64,000 nt of DNA from an uncultured Clostridia bacterium. Its GTDB lineage: Bacteria; Bacillota; Clostridia; Oscillospirales; Acutalibacteraceae. This document shows positions 7,441 through 16,908 of the stretch, one piece after another. The notes below the pieces were generated by a model that saw only the letters and a program-made list of their open reading frames with translations, searched no databases and had not been told where the DNA came from. The stretch's first letter is position 1. Every line of letters starts with the position of its first letter. Location: NCBI GenBank assembly GCA_944380725.1, contig CALWIK010000020.1, positions 1-64,000 on the forward strand, in the 5' to 3' direction. A program made the translations under genes and the position numbers.

Positions 7441-8105
7441 AAGTGTTTCTATCAATAAATACAAATGGAATTATAGTCAATTTTCAAAATTTTATTCAAT
7501 AAGATGCGAGTAATACAAACAAATTCTTGGAGGGAATAATTGCAGTATAGACCATCTAACTTAACAAAATTATTTCAGTAAAAACAAACTTATCGGGATA
7601 TGTATATAGTATTAGAATCCATTAAGTTGTACTTAAGAGGGAGACCTAAAAAGATAAAAAGTTCTCTCCTCGAAAGGAGGACAGAAAATGTGCTAAATTA
7701 CAATTTTATATTATATAGACCAAAAGAGAAATTTGCAAGAAAGAATATCGAGTGATATCAGGTAATGGTAACATAAACTTTACATCTGTACGATATTGTG
7801 TATATATGATTCTTCAGATGTTGTTTATTTAATGAGCTTTCAAAATAACAAAAAGCTTAGATCTAGTAACTTGTATATTCAACTCTCATGCAAAACTGAT
7901 TTTTAACTCAGAGCGCGAGGCTTTTCAATATTTAAATCCTTATTATAAAATGAGGCAATCTATGTCTAGCCTAATGTTAAACACTGCCTTAACAATTTTC
8001 TAATTTACAACAATAAAAGATTTAATAAAGGTTTTAACATAAAAACTCCTATGAAAATTCAAAAGGTAAGGTTCCTCTTAGATTATGTTGCTTTATGGTC
8101 TATTC
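7441..8105 (+). ncRNA. Candidate long structured noncoding RNA between gpmI and alaS
   Basis: No convincing coding frame exists here, yet an extended -10 promoter precedes it and helices are nested. The outer helix is ATAGACCAT (7547-7555) with ATGGTCTAT (8095-8103). Inside are 7558-7564/7622-7628 (AACTTAA), 7666-7670/7675-7679 (CTCCT), 7745-7749/7754-7758 (ATATC), 7782-7788/7815-7821 (ACATCTG), 7835-7840/7852-7857 (AGCTTT), 7957-7962/8079-8084 (AATCTA), and 7974-7981/8033-8040 (ATGTTAAA), extended by CCTT/AAGG. Size and a long-range closing stem resemble large bacterial RNAs of the ROOL, OLE or GOLLD kind, but I cannot assign it to one. In AT-rich DNA some of these pairings may be chance. 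TATAGACCA recurs at 7714-7722, so the outer pairing has an alternative partner. Confidence 0.4.
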
Positions 8106-8690
8106 CCGAAAATAAAAGCCCCAAAATATGAGTCAAATTTTACTAAATGACAATGAACAAAATAAAAATGTTTCGCAAGATATACTAAAAAATTACCTAA
8201 AGACATCGTTTTTAAATGTTAATAAAATTCTAAATAAACATTGAAAAACGAAGTTACGAAAGATGCTAAAACTCGGGAAATTTTTTATGATATGTAAGAG
8301 CAAGAAAAAATATTAAATAATTAATAACATTGAGCTAAGTTTAACTATGATTTAACTGTTAATTATGAGTTATTGAATTTTTAAAATTGCATCAATGAGA
8401 TATGGTGTAAAGTATAACTACAAATGATTATTTGTAAAAGAAAAATTAGAAGCATTTTTATTTGTCAGGCTAAGACTTATTTAGACATTTATAATGATTA
8501 TATTTTTAAGTGTATTAGATATACATATTTTGGGGAAAGATTTAATAAAGCAAAAAGAATTATTTGTAAGTTAGTCTGGCTCTTGAGAAATGAGCAAAAC
8601 AAGTTTTCAAAAAGCGAGTTTTTGCTTGTATTTAAGAAAAAGTTTATTTATAATTAAAGATAAAAAAGAATAGTTTAGCCTTTTACGGAA
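8106..8690. other. AT-rich stretch without supported genes
   Basis: Short open frames exist (for example 8128-8244, and 8424-8657 encoding a lysine- and isoleucine-rich 77-residue peptide) but none has a ribosome site or a recognisable domain. It may be the end of the putative RNA or decayed coding DNA. I see no T-box here although alaS follows. Confidence 0.5.
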
Positions 8691-8719
8691 TTGACTTTTG
8701 CTTTATGTGATAATATAAT
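8691..8719 (+). promoter_or_regulatory. Promoter of alaS
   Basis: TTGACT (8691-8696), a 17-base spacer and TATAAT (8714-8719) form a near-consensus sigma-A promoter. Transcription would begin about 35 bases before the alaS start. Confidence 0.8.
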
Positions 8720-8761
8720 TAAAAAAAATATAAAATTTTGTTGGTTTTGGATGTGATTTGC

Positions 8762-11392
8762 TTGAGGTGGACTAGCCTTAATGAGTTAAGAGAGAAATTT
8801 TTATCTTTTTTTGAGTCAAAAGGACATCTTAAACTTAAAAGTTTTTCTTTAGTGCCTGAAAATGATAATAGTTTACTGCTAATAAATTCTGGCATGGCGC
8901 CAATGAAAAAATTTTTTACCGGAGATTTAACACCACCAAGTAAAAGAATTACAACTTGCCAAAAATGTATACGTACTTTGGACATAGATAGGGTTGGAAT
9001 TACCGCTAGACATGGAACTTTTTTTGAAATGCTTGGAAATTTTTCGTTTGGTGATTATTTTAAAAATGAAGCAACAGCTTGGGCGTGGGAGTTTTGTACA
9101 AAAATTTTAGAATTGCCAGTAGATAGACTGTGGCTGTCTATTTATGAAAAGGATGATGATGCTTTTGATATCTGGACAAAAAATGTAGGGGTAGATCCTT
9201 CTAGGATTGTGAGACTTGGAAAAGACGATAATTTTTGGGAACATGGGGAAGGCCCGTGTGGTCCTTGTTCGGAGTTATACTTTGATAGAGGGGAGAAATA
9301 TGGCTGTGGATCTCCAGACTGTAAAGTAGGCTGCGATTGCGATAGATATATAGAGTTTTGGAACTTAGTTTTTACACAATTTGAAAATGATGGCCAAAAT
9401 AATTACTCAGATCTTGAACATCCCAATATAGATACGGGAATGGGGTTGGAGCGATTAGCCTGCATTATGCAGGGGGTTGACAACTTATTTCTTGTTGATA
9501 CAGTCCAAAATATTATGCAGCATGTATGTAAGACCTTTGACATAAAATATGGTGAAAATTCTAGAGACGATATTTCCTTACGGGTAATTACTGATCACAT
9601 TAGGAGCGTTACCTTTATGATTGCAGATGGAATTTTGCCGTCAAATGAAGGTAGAGGCTATGTTTTGAGAAGACTTCTGCGCCGTGCTGCTAGACATGGT
9701 AGACTTCTTGGAAAAAATGATGCTTTTCTTTCGGATTTGTCTGAGATCGTTATTAAGGAAAATATGCAGGCTTATCCAGAACTTTTACAAAAACAAAATT
9801 CTATTAGAAACTTAATTAGTGTTGAAGAAAAAAACTTTGCTAAGACGATTGACTTAGGCTTAGAACTTTTGAATGTCGAAATAAAAAAATCGAAAACGAA
9901 AGCTTTATCTGGTGAAGTTGCTTTTAAATTACATGATACTTTTGGCTTTCCTATAGATTTAACTAAGGAAATATTGCAAGAAAATAATATGTCGGTTGAT
10001 GAGAATAGATTTAATGAATTGTTGTTGGAACAAAAAAATAAAGCTCGGATGGCAAGGTCAAGTTCTGCAAATCAAGCTTGGAAAACTAAAGGGCTGGATT
10101 TTTCAAAGATTGAAACAACAGGTTTTGTTGGATATGACAGGTTAGTTGAGCATGCGTGTGTTTTGAGAATAATTAAGAATAATAGTTTTATAGATACTGC
10201 AAATAAAAATGATGAAGTTGAAATTGTTTTGAGTAAGTCTCCTTTTTATGCCCAAGGTGGCGGACAAGTCGGCGACAGCGGAGATTTATTTTCAGATCAT
10301 GTGAAAATAAAAATAAGTAATACAACTAAAAATTTAGACGAAATTTATTTGCATAGCGCAAAAATAATTGAAGGTTCAGTAAAAGTTGGAGACACTTTGG
10401 CTGCCTGTGTTGACAAAGTAAAAAGAAATAAAGTTATAAGGAACCATACCGCGGCACACCTTTTGCATGCCGCGTTGAGAAAAATTTTAGGAGACCATGT
10501 TCATCAAGCCGGACAACTCGTTGATGAATGCAAATTAAGATTTGACTTTACACATTTTTCTGCTTTAAAAGCGGACGATTTAAATAAGATTGAAAAGATT
10601 GTAAATGACGAAATTTTAAGCTCAAAAGATGTTGTAATTGAAAATATTAATATAGCTGAGGCAAAAAAAATTGGTGCAATGGCTTTGTTTAATGAAAAAT
10701 ATGGAGATATTGTTCGGGTTGTAAGGGTTGGAGAATTTTCTTTGGAGCTTTGCGGTGGAACTCATGTTAATAATACTGCTCAGATTGGTGTGTTTAAGAT
10801 TTTATCTGAAAGTTCGGTAGCTTCTGGAGTTAGAAGAATTGAGGCAATTACTTCTTTGGAAGTTTTGAGGCTTCTCCATGATAAGCAAGTTTTGCTGGAT
10901 GATTGTCAAAAAATTTTACGTGTAAATCAACAAGCAGAACTTGTTAATGAGTGTAAATTGCTAGTTAATAAATTAAAAAAAGAGGATCAAATAATTCGTA
11001 AGTTGAATGCTGAGATAGCTGCATCAAAAATTAATTATCTTGTTGATAGCGCAAAAAATATAGCAAGTCTGAAGGTTGTTATATCTAAGTTTGAATCATT
11101 TGATATTAATATATTAAAATCTATGTGTGATAATATAAAATCTAAATTCGAAAACGCTGTTATTGTTTTTGCCAATATAGATCCAGAAAAATCTAATTTG
11201 ATCGTAAGTGCAGGTAATTTAGCTATAAAAAAAGGAGTAGACTGTGGAGCTTTGATAAAGAAAATTGCTAATTTACTAGGGAGCAACGGTGGTGGACGCA
11301 AGGAAATGGCTATGGCAGGGATAAAAGATAAAGCTAAAATCGATGCGGCATTAGGCAAAGTATGTGATTTTGTTTCTGAATTTGTAGACTGA
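8762..11392 (+). CDS. alaS: Alanyl-tRNA synthetase
   Basis: This cytoplasmic class II synthetase joins alanine to tRNA-Ala and edits mischarged serine and glycine. It has 876 residues, the normal length. The TTG at 8762 is chosen because it gives the family N-terminus (M)RWTSLNELREKF and has GGATGTGA as ribosome site; the longer frame from 8738 adds eight unrelated residues. The catalytic domain carries motif-like RHGTFFEMLGNFSFGDYF, the editing domain the zinc ligands HTAAH and CGGTH, and a DHHA1 domain with GSNGGGRKEMA closes the protein. Unlike many clostridial synthetase genes it has no T-box leader in view. Confidence 0.97.
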   Translation: MRWTSLNELREKFLSFFESKGHLKLKSFSLVPENDNSLLLINSGMAPMKKFFTGDLTPPSKRITTCQKCIRTLDIDRVGITARHGTFFEMLGNFSFGDYFKNEATAWAWEFCTKILELPVDRLWLSIYEKDDDAFDIWTKNVGVDPSRIVRLGKDDNFWEHGEGPCGPCSELYFDRGEKYGCGSPDCKVGCDCDRYIEFWNLVFTQFENDGQNNYSDLEHPNIDTGMGLERLACIMQGVDNLFLVDTVQNIMQHVCKTFDIKYGENSRDDISLRVITDHIRSVTFMIADGILPSNEGRGYVLRRLLRRAARHGRLLGKNDAFLSDLSEIVIKENMQAYPELLQKQNSIRNLISVEEKNFAKTIDLGLELLNVEIKKSKTKALSGEVAFKLHDTFGFPIDLTKEILQENNMSVDENRFNELLLEQKNKARMARSSSANQAWKTKGLDFSKIETTGFVGYDRLVEHACVLRIIKNNSFIDTANKNDEVEIVLSKSPFYAQGGGQVGDSGDLFSDHVKIKISNTTKNLDEIYLHSAKIIEGSVKVGDTLAACVDKVKRNKVIRNHTAAHLLHAALRKILGDHVHQAGQLVDECKLRFDFTHFSALKADDLNKIEKIVNDEILSSKDVVIENINIAEAKKIGAMALFNEKYGDIVRVVRVGEFSLELCGGTHVNNTAQIGVFKILSESSVASGVRRIEAITSLEVLRLLHDKQVLLDDCQKILRVNQQAELVNECKLLVNKLKKEDQIIRKLNAEIAASKINYLVDSAKNIASLKVVISKFESFDINILKSMCDNIKSKFENAVIVFANIDPEKSNLIVSAGNLAIKKGVDCGALIKKIANLLGSNGGGRKEMAMAGIKDKAKIDAALGKVCDFVSEFVD

Positions 11393-11451
11393 AGTGTTTG
11401 CTTTTAAATAAATATTTGTGATTAAAACCTTGGATGGCTTGAACATTGTCC

Positions 11452-11536
11452 CAGCATAACTAAAAAAATTTTTAGTTATGCTGCAATTATTGCGAAGGTT
11501 CCGTAATGATTGTTCGATATTTCATCCATGAAATAT
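11452..11536. other. Two strong hairpins between alaS and the HIT gene
   Basis: CAGCATAACTAAAAA (from 11452) and its complement ending at 11483 form a 15-bp stem, followed by ATATTTCA/TGAAATAT at 11517-11536. Neither has a proper T run after it on the plus strand, so these are poor terminators by sequence; they may be attenuating or RNA-processing structures in the alaS-HIT interval. Confidence 0.5.
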
Positions 11537-11581
11537 TTGAAGGCTAGTGCGGCAGGCCAAAACTTTGCATGGAGGAAATTT

Positions 11582-11920
11582 ATGGAGTGTATTTTTTGTA
11601 AAATAGCTAATAATGAAATTCCTAGTGAAAAAATTTATGAAGACGAAAAAGTTATAGCATTTAATGATTTAGATCCTCAAGCACCAGTACATGTTCTTAT
11701 AATCCCGAAAGAACATATAAAAAGTATAGACGAAATTACAGATAAAAATAGTGACATAATTGGAAAGATATTTATAATAGCTGCTAAAATAGCAAAAGAA
11801 AAGAGTCTGGATAATGGATATAGGATAGTAAACAATTGTGGAAAAGATGGTGGCCAAACAGTAGAACATTTACATTTTCATTTACTTGGGGGAAGAAAAA
11901 TGAATTGGCCGGCAGGTTAA
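11582..11920 (+). CDS. HIT family (histidine triad) nucleotide-binding protein
   Basis: The 112-residue protein has the N-terminal zinc-type start MECIFCKIANNEIPSEK, the core DLDPQAPVHVLIIPKEH and the histidine triad HLHFHLLGG at about residues 98-106. HIT (Hint branch) proteins hydrolyse nucleoside phosphoramidates such as AMP-lysine; the exact cell role is unclear. The start ATG 11582 follows a clear TGGAGGAA ribosome site; a longer frame to 11510 has none. It sits between alaS and comEC, all on the plus strand. Confidence 0.93.
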   Translation: MECIFCKIANNEIPSEKIYEDEKVIAFNDLDPQAPVHVLIIPKEHIKSIDEITDKNSDIIGKIFIIAAKIAKEKSLDNGYRIVNNCGKDGGQTVEHLHFHLLGGRKMNWPAG

Positions 11921-11956
11921 CTTTGAATATATGGTGAATTTAAAGGAGGGTTATTT

Positions 11957-14200
11957 GTGAAAAGACCTTTCGCAACAGTAGGGTTTACTTATTTAGCAGC
12001 ACTTATTGCAGCTACTTATTTTAATACGGATATTTCTAAAATAATGATGATAATTTTTTTGATTTTGTTTTTATTTTCATTGTTTATTCGGAAGATAAGA
12101 GTCCAAAAAGTTTTACCAGTAGCATTTTTAACGGTTGCAGTAGCTTTATTTATGTATAATGTTTTTTCTTATGTTATAGTGAAGCCAATAGAAAAGTTAA
12201 ATGATCAAGATGTAGTGATATCTGGAAGAATTTGTGACATCCCTTATAGCGCTTATAATCGGTATTATTATGTTGTAGAGACAGACAAGGTTGATTATCC
12301 TGGAACAAATCAAACAATGAAATTACGAATCTCCATGTCAAAAGCATTGGATGCAGATTTATATGATAGAATTTCTGGAAAGGTTCATATGTTTTTGCCA
12401 AATAATGAAGCGAGCTTTTCTTCAAAAACTTATTATGCAGCTAAAGGCATACATATGTTATCATATCTTTATGAATATGAGAATTATCAGGTTGAATCAG
12501 AATCAAGCAAGCCAATTTATTATTATTTTTTAAAAGCTAGACAGGCTCTAATAGAAGTTATTAGAACAGCTTTGCCTAAAGAACAAGCTTCTTTGGCTGT
12601 GGGAGTTTTGCTTGGGGATAAATATTTGATGGAAGAAGAGGTAAAATCAGATTTTAAGGAGGTCGGAATTTCGCATCTTTTGGCCGTTTCGGGTTTGCAT
12701 ACTTCTGTTATTGCGGCTTTAGTGCTTGCGATTTTGCAGGCGACAAAATTACCTAAAAAATGGGTATATTTAATTGTTTGTTTTGCAGTTGTTTGTTTTA
12801 TGGCTCTTACTGGCTTTTCTGCATCAGTTGCAAGGTCGGGCATTATGTTAATAATGTTTTATTTAGGAAAGTTTTTTTATTCAAAAGCTGATTCATTAAA
12901 TTCTTTAGGATTTTCGGCATTTGCGTTAACATTATTTAATCCTTTTGCTGCAGGAGACCTTGGTTTATTGCTTTCAGTCTCGGCTACTTTGGGGATAATA
13001 TTGTTTAATGAATATTTTAAAGAAAAAATTATAAATTTAGCATCAAAAATAAAATTTGGCTCAAAAATAATTAACAAATTAGCGGGAACAGTTTCATTAA
13101 CGTTAGCATCAACACTGGCGACAATGCCTGTTATTATGCTAAGTTTTGGAAGGATTTCTCTTATTAGTATTGTTGCAAATGTTTTAACTGTATTTCCAAC
13201 TATGTTAATGATGCTTTTTGTCCTATTTTTTTCAGTTTTATATTTGATTCCGCTATTAAAATTTGTAGCTATACCTTTGGCTTTGTTTAGTGGAATTTTA
13301 ATAAACTATGTCACTTTTTGTGCTAATATTTTGGCCCAAATACCTTTTGCATCAGTTCCAACAAATCAACCAATGGTTCTATTTTGGCTTGCTTGTACAT
13401 GTATTTTGGTTGCACTTTCTTTAATTTTATACGAAAAATATAAGTTACTGAAATTTTCTGCAATTTTGTCTTGTATAATTTTATTTGTGGGTATTTTTTC
13501 TTATCAAATTTTTAATAGAGGTGTTACGCAGTTAGCTTTTTTGGATACCGGAAATGGGTGCTCTGCGGTTATCTCTCGAGATGGACATGCTTCTGTTTTA
13601 TCTTGCGGAGGCGACGAAATAAAATCATCACAGATGATGAATTATTTGAATTTTTTAAATATAAAGAGTTTAGATTTTTTGTTGATAAGTGATTTTGAAG
13701 ACTCAACAGCTATTTATGCAAATGATGTTATTAAAAAGTTTAATCCGGTTTATGTAGTTCTTCCAAATGATCCTGATTTAATCGATAGTAAGTTAGAAAG
13801 AAATATTTCTGACAGCAGTAACGCAATTTATTTTAACAATAAAACAGAAATAGATTTTTGGGATAATGTTAAAATAACAGCTATGAACTTTGATAACCAA
13901 AGTTATATTTATTTGACAATTAATGATGTGAATATTTTGATTAATCCTTCGGGAGGGAATGCACAAAACTTATTGGATAAGTTTAAATTTTGTGACATAT
14001 TGCTCTCTAATGGAACACTTGAAAATTCAAATCTAATTTTAAGTTCTTATGGAATAATTAGTGCAGACTTAAGTGTTGCTTCACAAAATATAAGTACAGT
14101 TGCGAGGGAAAAACGCTTGCCAATAGCTACAGCCGGAGATGGGAACATAATTATTGATTTTAAATCTGGAAGGAATATTTCCATAAAAAGGATGGTTTGA
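11957..14200 (+). CDS. comEC: ComEC/Rec2-family membrane protein with degenerate C-terminal domain
   Basis: The family forms the inner-membrane channel for single-stranded DNA in natural transformation. The 747 residues show an N-terminal membrane pair, an OB-like exterior domain (about 65-175), the competence domain with GVLLGDK and VSGLHTSVIAALVLAILQAT, and about ten further membrane segments. The C-terminal part (about 515-747) aligns in outline with the metallo-beta-lactamase-like domain (FLDTGNGCSAVIS), but the metal motif HxHxDH is gone: DFLLISDFEDS stands where THPHADH is usual. The channel may work without nuclease activity. GTG 11957 has AAAGGAGG. holA begins one base after the stop, so they are co-transcribed. 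Confidence 0.88.
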   Translation: MKRPFATVGFTYLAALIAATYFNTDISKIMMIIFLILFLFSLFIRKIRVQKVLPVAFLTVAVALFMYNVFSYVIVKPIEKLNDQDVVISGRICDIPYSAYNRYYYVVETDKVDYPGTNQTMKLRISMSKALDADLYDRISGKVHMFLPNNEASFSSKTYYAAKGIHMLSYLYEYENYQVESESSKPIYYYFLKARQALIEVIRTALPKEQASLAVGVLLGDKYLMEEEVKSDFKEVGISHLLAVSGLHTSVIAALVLAILQATKLPKKWVYLIVCFAVVCFMALTGFSASVARSGIMLIMFYLGKFFYSKADSLNSLGFSAFALTLFNPFAAGDLGLLLSVSATLGIILFNEYFKEKIINLASKIKFGSKIINKLAGTVSLTLASTLATMPVIMLSFGRISLISIVANVLTVFPTMLMMLFVLFFSVLYLIPLLKFVAIPLALFSGILINYVTFCANILAQIPFASVPTNQPMVLFWLACTCILVALSLILYEKYKLLKFSAILSCIILFVGIFSYQIFNRGVTQLAFLDTGNGCSAVISRDGHASVLSCGGDEIKSSQMMNYLNFLNIKSLDFLLISDFEDSTAIYANDVIKKFNPVYVVLPNDPDLIDSKLERNISDSSNAIYFNNKTEIDFWDNVKITAMNFDNQSYIYLTINDVNILINPSGGNAQNLLDKFKFCDILLSNGTLENSNLILSSYGIISADLSVASQNISTVAREKRLPIATAGDGNIIIDFKSGRNISIKRMV

Positions 14201-14201
14201 T

Positions 14202-15233
14202 TTGTCTGTTATAACAGAATTTGAATTAAAAGAGCAGATTAGATTAAATAATTTTAAAAGAGCTTATCTTATTTATGGAGAAGAGAAGTATCTTGTAAAA
14301 TATTATACCAATTTGTTAACTAGCGAAATTTTACAAGGAGATAATAGTCCTTTTAATCTGCAAAATTTTTTTTCTCCAGAACTGGACATTGATAAGCTCA
14401 ATAGCTCTATTGAATCTTTACCTTTGTTGTCTCCAGTTAAATGTGTGAGAGTTTTTGACCTAGATGTAGAAAAAGAGTCTGTTAATACAACAAAAAAACT
14501 AAAAGAAATAATTTCTAATTTGCCGGAAACAACTGTATTGATAATTGCTTTAACAAGCATAACCTTCGATTTGAAACGAGCTGCTAAATGGTCTTCTTTT
14601 ATTCAATTTTTTGAAAGGTATGGCGAAGTTTTAAATTTGCCATTGTTGAGTAATTCAAAATTGCGGAAACAACTTATAAAATGGGCCGAAAAATTGTCTT
14701 GTAGTTTGTTAGAAAAAAATGCACAGGTTATTATAGATAAGTGCGGAAACGATTTATTTGTTTTAAAAAATGAGTTAGAAAAATTATGTGCCTTTGTAAA
14801 CAAAGGAGAAATAACAACTGAAATAATTAATAATTTGGTTTTAGAAAATTTTGAAACAAATGTTTTTGATTTAACAAAATCCATTATAAACAAAGATTAC
14901 AGGTGTGCTTTTAAAATATTAAATACTTTACTTTTAAATAAAGAAGATCCTATTGCAATTCTTGCCGTTATGACATCTAACTACATCGATTTGTATAGAA
15001 TAAAAGCAGCAGAGCAAAGTGCAAAAGATATTTATGACATAGCTAAAATTTTTGATTATAAAAGAAAAATGTTTAGATTAGAAAATGCTAAAAAATATTC
15101 AAAAAATATCTCTGAAGATTCTTTACGAAATTGTATAAATATATTAATAAAGACGGATTATAAATTAAAAAGTTCAAAAATCGATTCGAAAATTTTGCTA
15201 GAAAAACTTATAGTGAATTTAATTAATTGTTAA
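14202..15233 (+). CDS. holA: DNA polymerase III subunit delta
   Basis: HolA is the clamp-loader subunit that opens the beta sliding clamp at the replication fork. The 343-residue product has the family N-terminus (AYLIYGEEKYLVKYY) with a degenerate AAA+ fold, the middle region with VLNLPLLSNSKLRKQLIKW, and the C-terminal helical collar (FDLTKSIINKDYRCAFKIL, then LLLNKEDPIAILAVM). TTG 14202 lies directly after the comEC stop, with AAAAGGA about nine bases before it. The comEC-holA order is common in Firmicutes. Confidence 0.92.
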   Translation: MSVITEFELKEQIRLNNFKRAYLIYGEEKYLVKYYTNLLTSEILQGDNSPFNLQNFFSPELDIDKLNSSIESLPLLSPVKCVRVFDLDVEKESVNTTKKLKEIISNLPETTVLIIALTSITFDLKRAAKWSSFIQFFERYGEVLNLPLLSNSKLRKQLIKWAEKLSCSLLEKNAQVIIDKCGNDLFVLKNELEKLCAFVNKGEITTEIINNLVLENFETNVFDLTKSIINKDYRCAFKILNTLLLNKEDPIAILAVMTSNYIDLYRIKAAEQSAKDIYDIAKIFDYKRKMFRLENAKKYSKNISEDSLRNCINILIKTDYKLKSSKIDSKILLEKLIVNLINC

Positions 15234-15303
15234 AAATATATTAAAATTATTGACTTGAGGAAATTATTATGGTAGAATATTCAAAAAGAAAGGGGTTGTA
15301 AAA

Positions 15304-16188
15304 ATGAAGTTAGATAAGTATAGATTTGATGGTACAAAAAAATTTAAAATTAGCGAGTTCGATACAAAAGCAAAAAGTTTGACTACGGATAAGGAAATGA
15401 TCCTTGAAAATAGTGAGCTGAATTTGAGAAAACTCGGAATTATGCAGGACAGATTTTATGCTCAAGGCACAGAGGCTATTTTGATAATTCTTCAAGCTAT
15501 GGATGCTGGAGGCAAAGATGGTGCAATAAAACATGTTATGTCTGGTGTTAATCCTCAGGGAGTACAGGTTACTAATTTTAAAGTCCCTTCTAGTGAGGAG
15601 TTGGCCCATGATTATTTGTGGAGATGTATAAAACGTCTTCCTGAAAGAGGTAAAATTGGGATATTTAATAGGTCTTATTATGAGGATGTTTTGGTGGGAA
15701 AAGTTCATGAGCTTTATAAAGGCCAAAATCTTCCTGAAAGATGTAAGTCTTCAAAAATATTTGATGAGCGTTATGAGCAAATAACTAATTTTGAAAAGTA
15801 TTTATGGCAAAATGGAATTCGTGTTCTTAAATTTTTCTTTAATATATCTAAAGAAGAACAGAAAAAACGTTTTATGAAAAGAATAGATGAAAAAAATAAA
15901 AATTGGAAGTTGTCGGATTCGGATGTTAAAGAAAGAAAATTTTGGAACGATTACATGAAAGCTTATGAGACTGCAATAAATAAAACAAGTACATCTTATG
16001 CACCTTGGTATGTTATTCCTGCAGATAAAAAATGGTTTGCAAGATTCTTTTTATCAGAAATATTGGTTGGCACTATGAACGATATTGATCCTAAATATCC
16101 TACAGTTACTAAAGAAAAAGAAAAATTAATAGGTCAATGCAAAGAATATCTTGTTAATGAAGATGATAAAATATTTGATAAAAAATAA
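15304..16188 (+). CDS. Polyphosphate kinase 2 family protein
   Basis: PPK2 enzymes move phosphate between polyphosphate and nucleoside mono- or diphosphates. The 294-residue single-domain protein has the P-loop-like QAMDAGGKDG (about residues 64-73), the Walker B-like GIFNRSYYEDVL with the RSYYE core, a lid region (KRFMKRIDEKNKNWKLSDSD) and the C-terminal APWYVIPADKKWFAR. Size and motifs fit the short PPK2 enzymes that phosphorylate AMP or ADP; the exact substrate cannot be read. ATG 15304 follows AAAGGGG. It has its own terminator. Confidence 0.92.
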   Translation: MKLDKYRFDGTKKFKISEFDTKAKSLTTDKEMILENSELNLRKLGIMQDRFYAQGTEAILIILQAMDAGGKDGAIKHVMSGVNPQGVQVTNFKVPSSEELAHDYLWRCIKRLPERGKIGIFNRSYYEDVLVGKVHELYKGQNLPERCKSSKIFDERYEQITNFEKYLWQNGIRVLKFFFNISKEEQKKRFMKRIDEKNKNWKLSDSDVKERKFWNDYMKAYETAINKTSTSYAPWYVIPADKKWFARFFLSEILVGTMNDIDPKYPTVTKEKEKLIGQCKEYLVNEDDKIFDKK

Positions 16189-16195
16189 AAAGAAA

Positions 16196-16236
16196 AAGTG
16201 TACACAATATATTATGATGTGTACACTTAATTTTTA
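16196..16236 (+). terminator. Terminator after the PPK2 gene
   Basis: AAGTGTACAC (16196-16205) pairs fully with GTGTACACTT (16219-16228), followed by AATTTTT. Confidence 0.85.
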
Positions 16237-16244
16237 AGTGATTT

Positions 16245-16273
16245 TTGTTATTTGGTGTGTTTTATGGTATAAT
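16245..16273 (+). promoter_or_regulatory. Promoter of the PAP2 gene
   Basis: TTGTTA (16245-16250), a 17-base spacer and TATAAT (16268-16273) lie between the PPK2 terminator and the PAP2 gene. Confidence 0.65.
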
Positions 16274-16311
16274 TTAATAATAGTAAAAAAGTTATTTTGG
16301 GTGAAACGCTA

Positions 16312-16830
16312 ATGTTAAATAAGCTAAAAAGTATGGATAATAAGGTGATCTTAAACGTAAAAAGGTTGCATAGAGATAAACTTAGCAAATGGATGGTGGT
16401 TATAACTAAATTAGGAAATAATGGAATGATTTGGTTTGCTGTTGCTATACCTTTCTTATTTAATAAAAGTTATAGAAATGTTGGTGTGAGAATAATTTTA
16501 GCTTTGCTTTTGAGTGGTTTTGCTGGAGAAATTTTGATAAAAAATCTTGTTGCGAGAACTAGACCGTCAAAATTTTTACTTCAGGAAGAAATGCTTATTA
16601 AAGAACCTGTAACATATTCTTTTCCATCAGGCCATACCTCATCTTCATTTGCTGCAGCTTGTATGTTAGCTTCGTGCTTTGGATTTTTTTCGATTCCGGC
16701 TTTTATCTTGGCTTTTTTGATAAGTTTTTCTCGTATCTATCTTAGAGTGCATTATTTTACCGATGTTTTGGCAGGAGCGGTTTTAGGCTCTGTATGTAGT
16801 TTGTTGATAAATGTTTTTATCCCATTTTGA
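16312..16830 (+). CDS. PAP2 family membrane phosphatase
   Basis: This 172-residue membrane protein has the three PAP2 signature parts: KNLVARTRPS, FPSGHTSSSFA (catalytic histidine) and SRIYLRVHYFTDVLAG (second histidine and aspartate). Five to six membrane helices surround them. Such enzymes remove phosphate from undecaprenyl diphosphate (BcrC type) or from phosphatidylglycerophosphate; which lipid is used here is not visible. ATG 16312 with GGGTGA seven bases upstream is preferred over the TTG at 16297, which would overlap the ribosome site. It precedes the ruv operon but that has its own promoter. Confidence 0.9.
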   Translation: MLNKLKSMDNKVILNVKRLHRDKLSKWMVVITKLGNNGMIWFAVAIPFLFNKSYRNVGVRIILALLLSGFAGEILIKNLVARTRPSKFLLQEEMLIKEPVTYSFPSGHTSSSFAAACMLASCFGFFSIPAFILAFLISFSRIYLRVHYFTDVLAGAVLGSVCSLLINVFIPF

Positions 16831-16835
16831 ACCGC

Positions 16836-16864
16836 TTGATCATATTATGTTTTTGTGTTATAAT
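16836..16864 (+). promoter_or_regulatory. Promoter of ruvCAB
   Basis: TTGATC (16836-16841), 17 bases, TATAAT (16859-16864), ending 44 bases before the ruvC start. Confidence 0.75.
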
Positions 16865-16908
16865 TTATCTTGATTTTTAGGCTTTTGAAGGAAAGGAAGT
16901 TACATAAA

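Noticed and set aside
8128..8657. Small frames at 8128-8244 and 8424-8657 as genes
   Set aside because: No ribosome sites, biased amino acid make-up and no domain; left as unsupported.
8300..8761. T-box leader before alaS
   Set aside because: The AGGGTGG..CCGCGG core is absent on the plus strand in this interval; a plain promoter is present instead.
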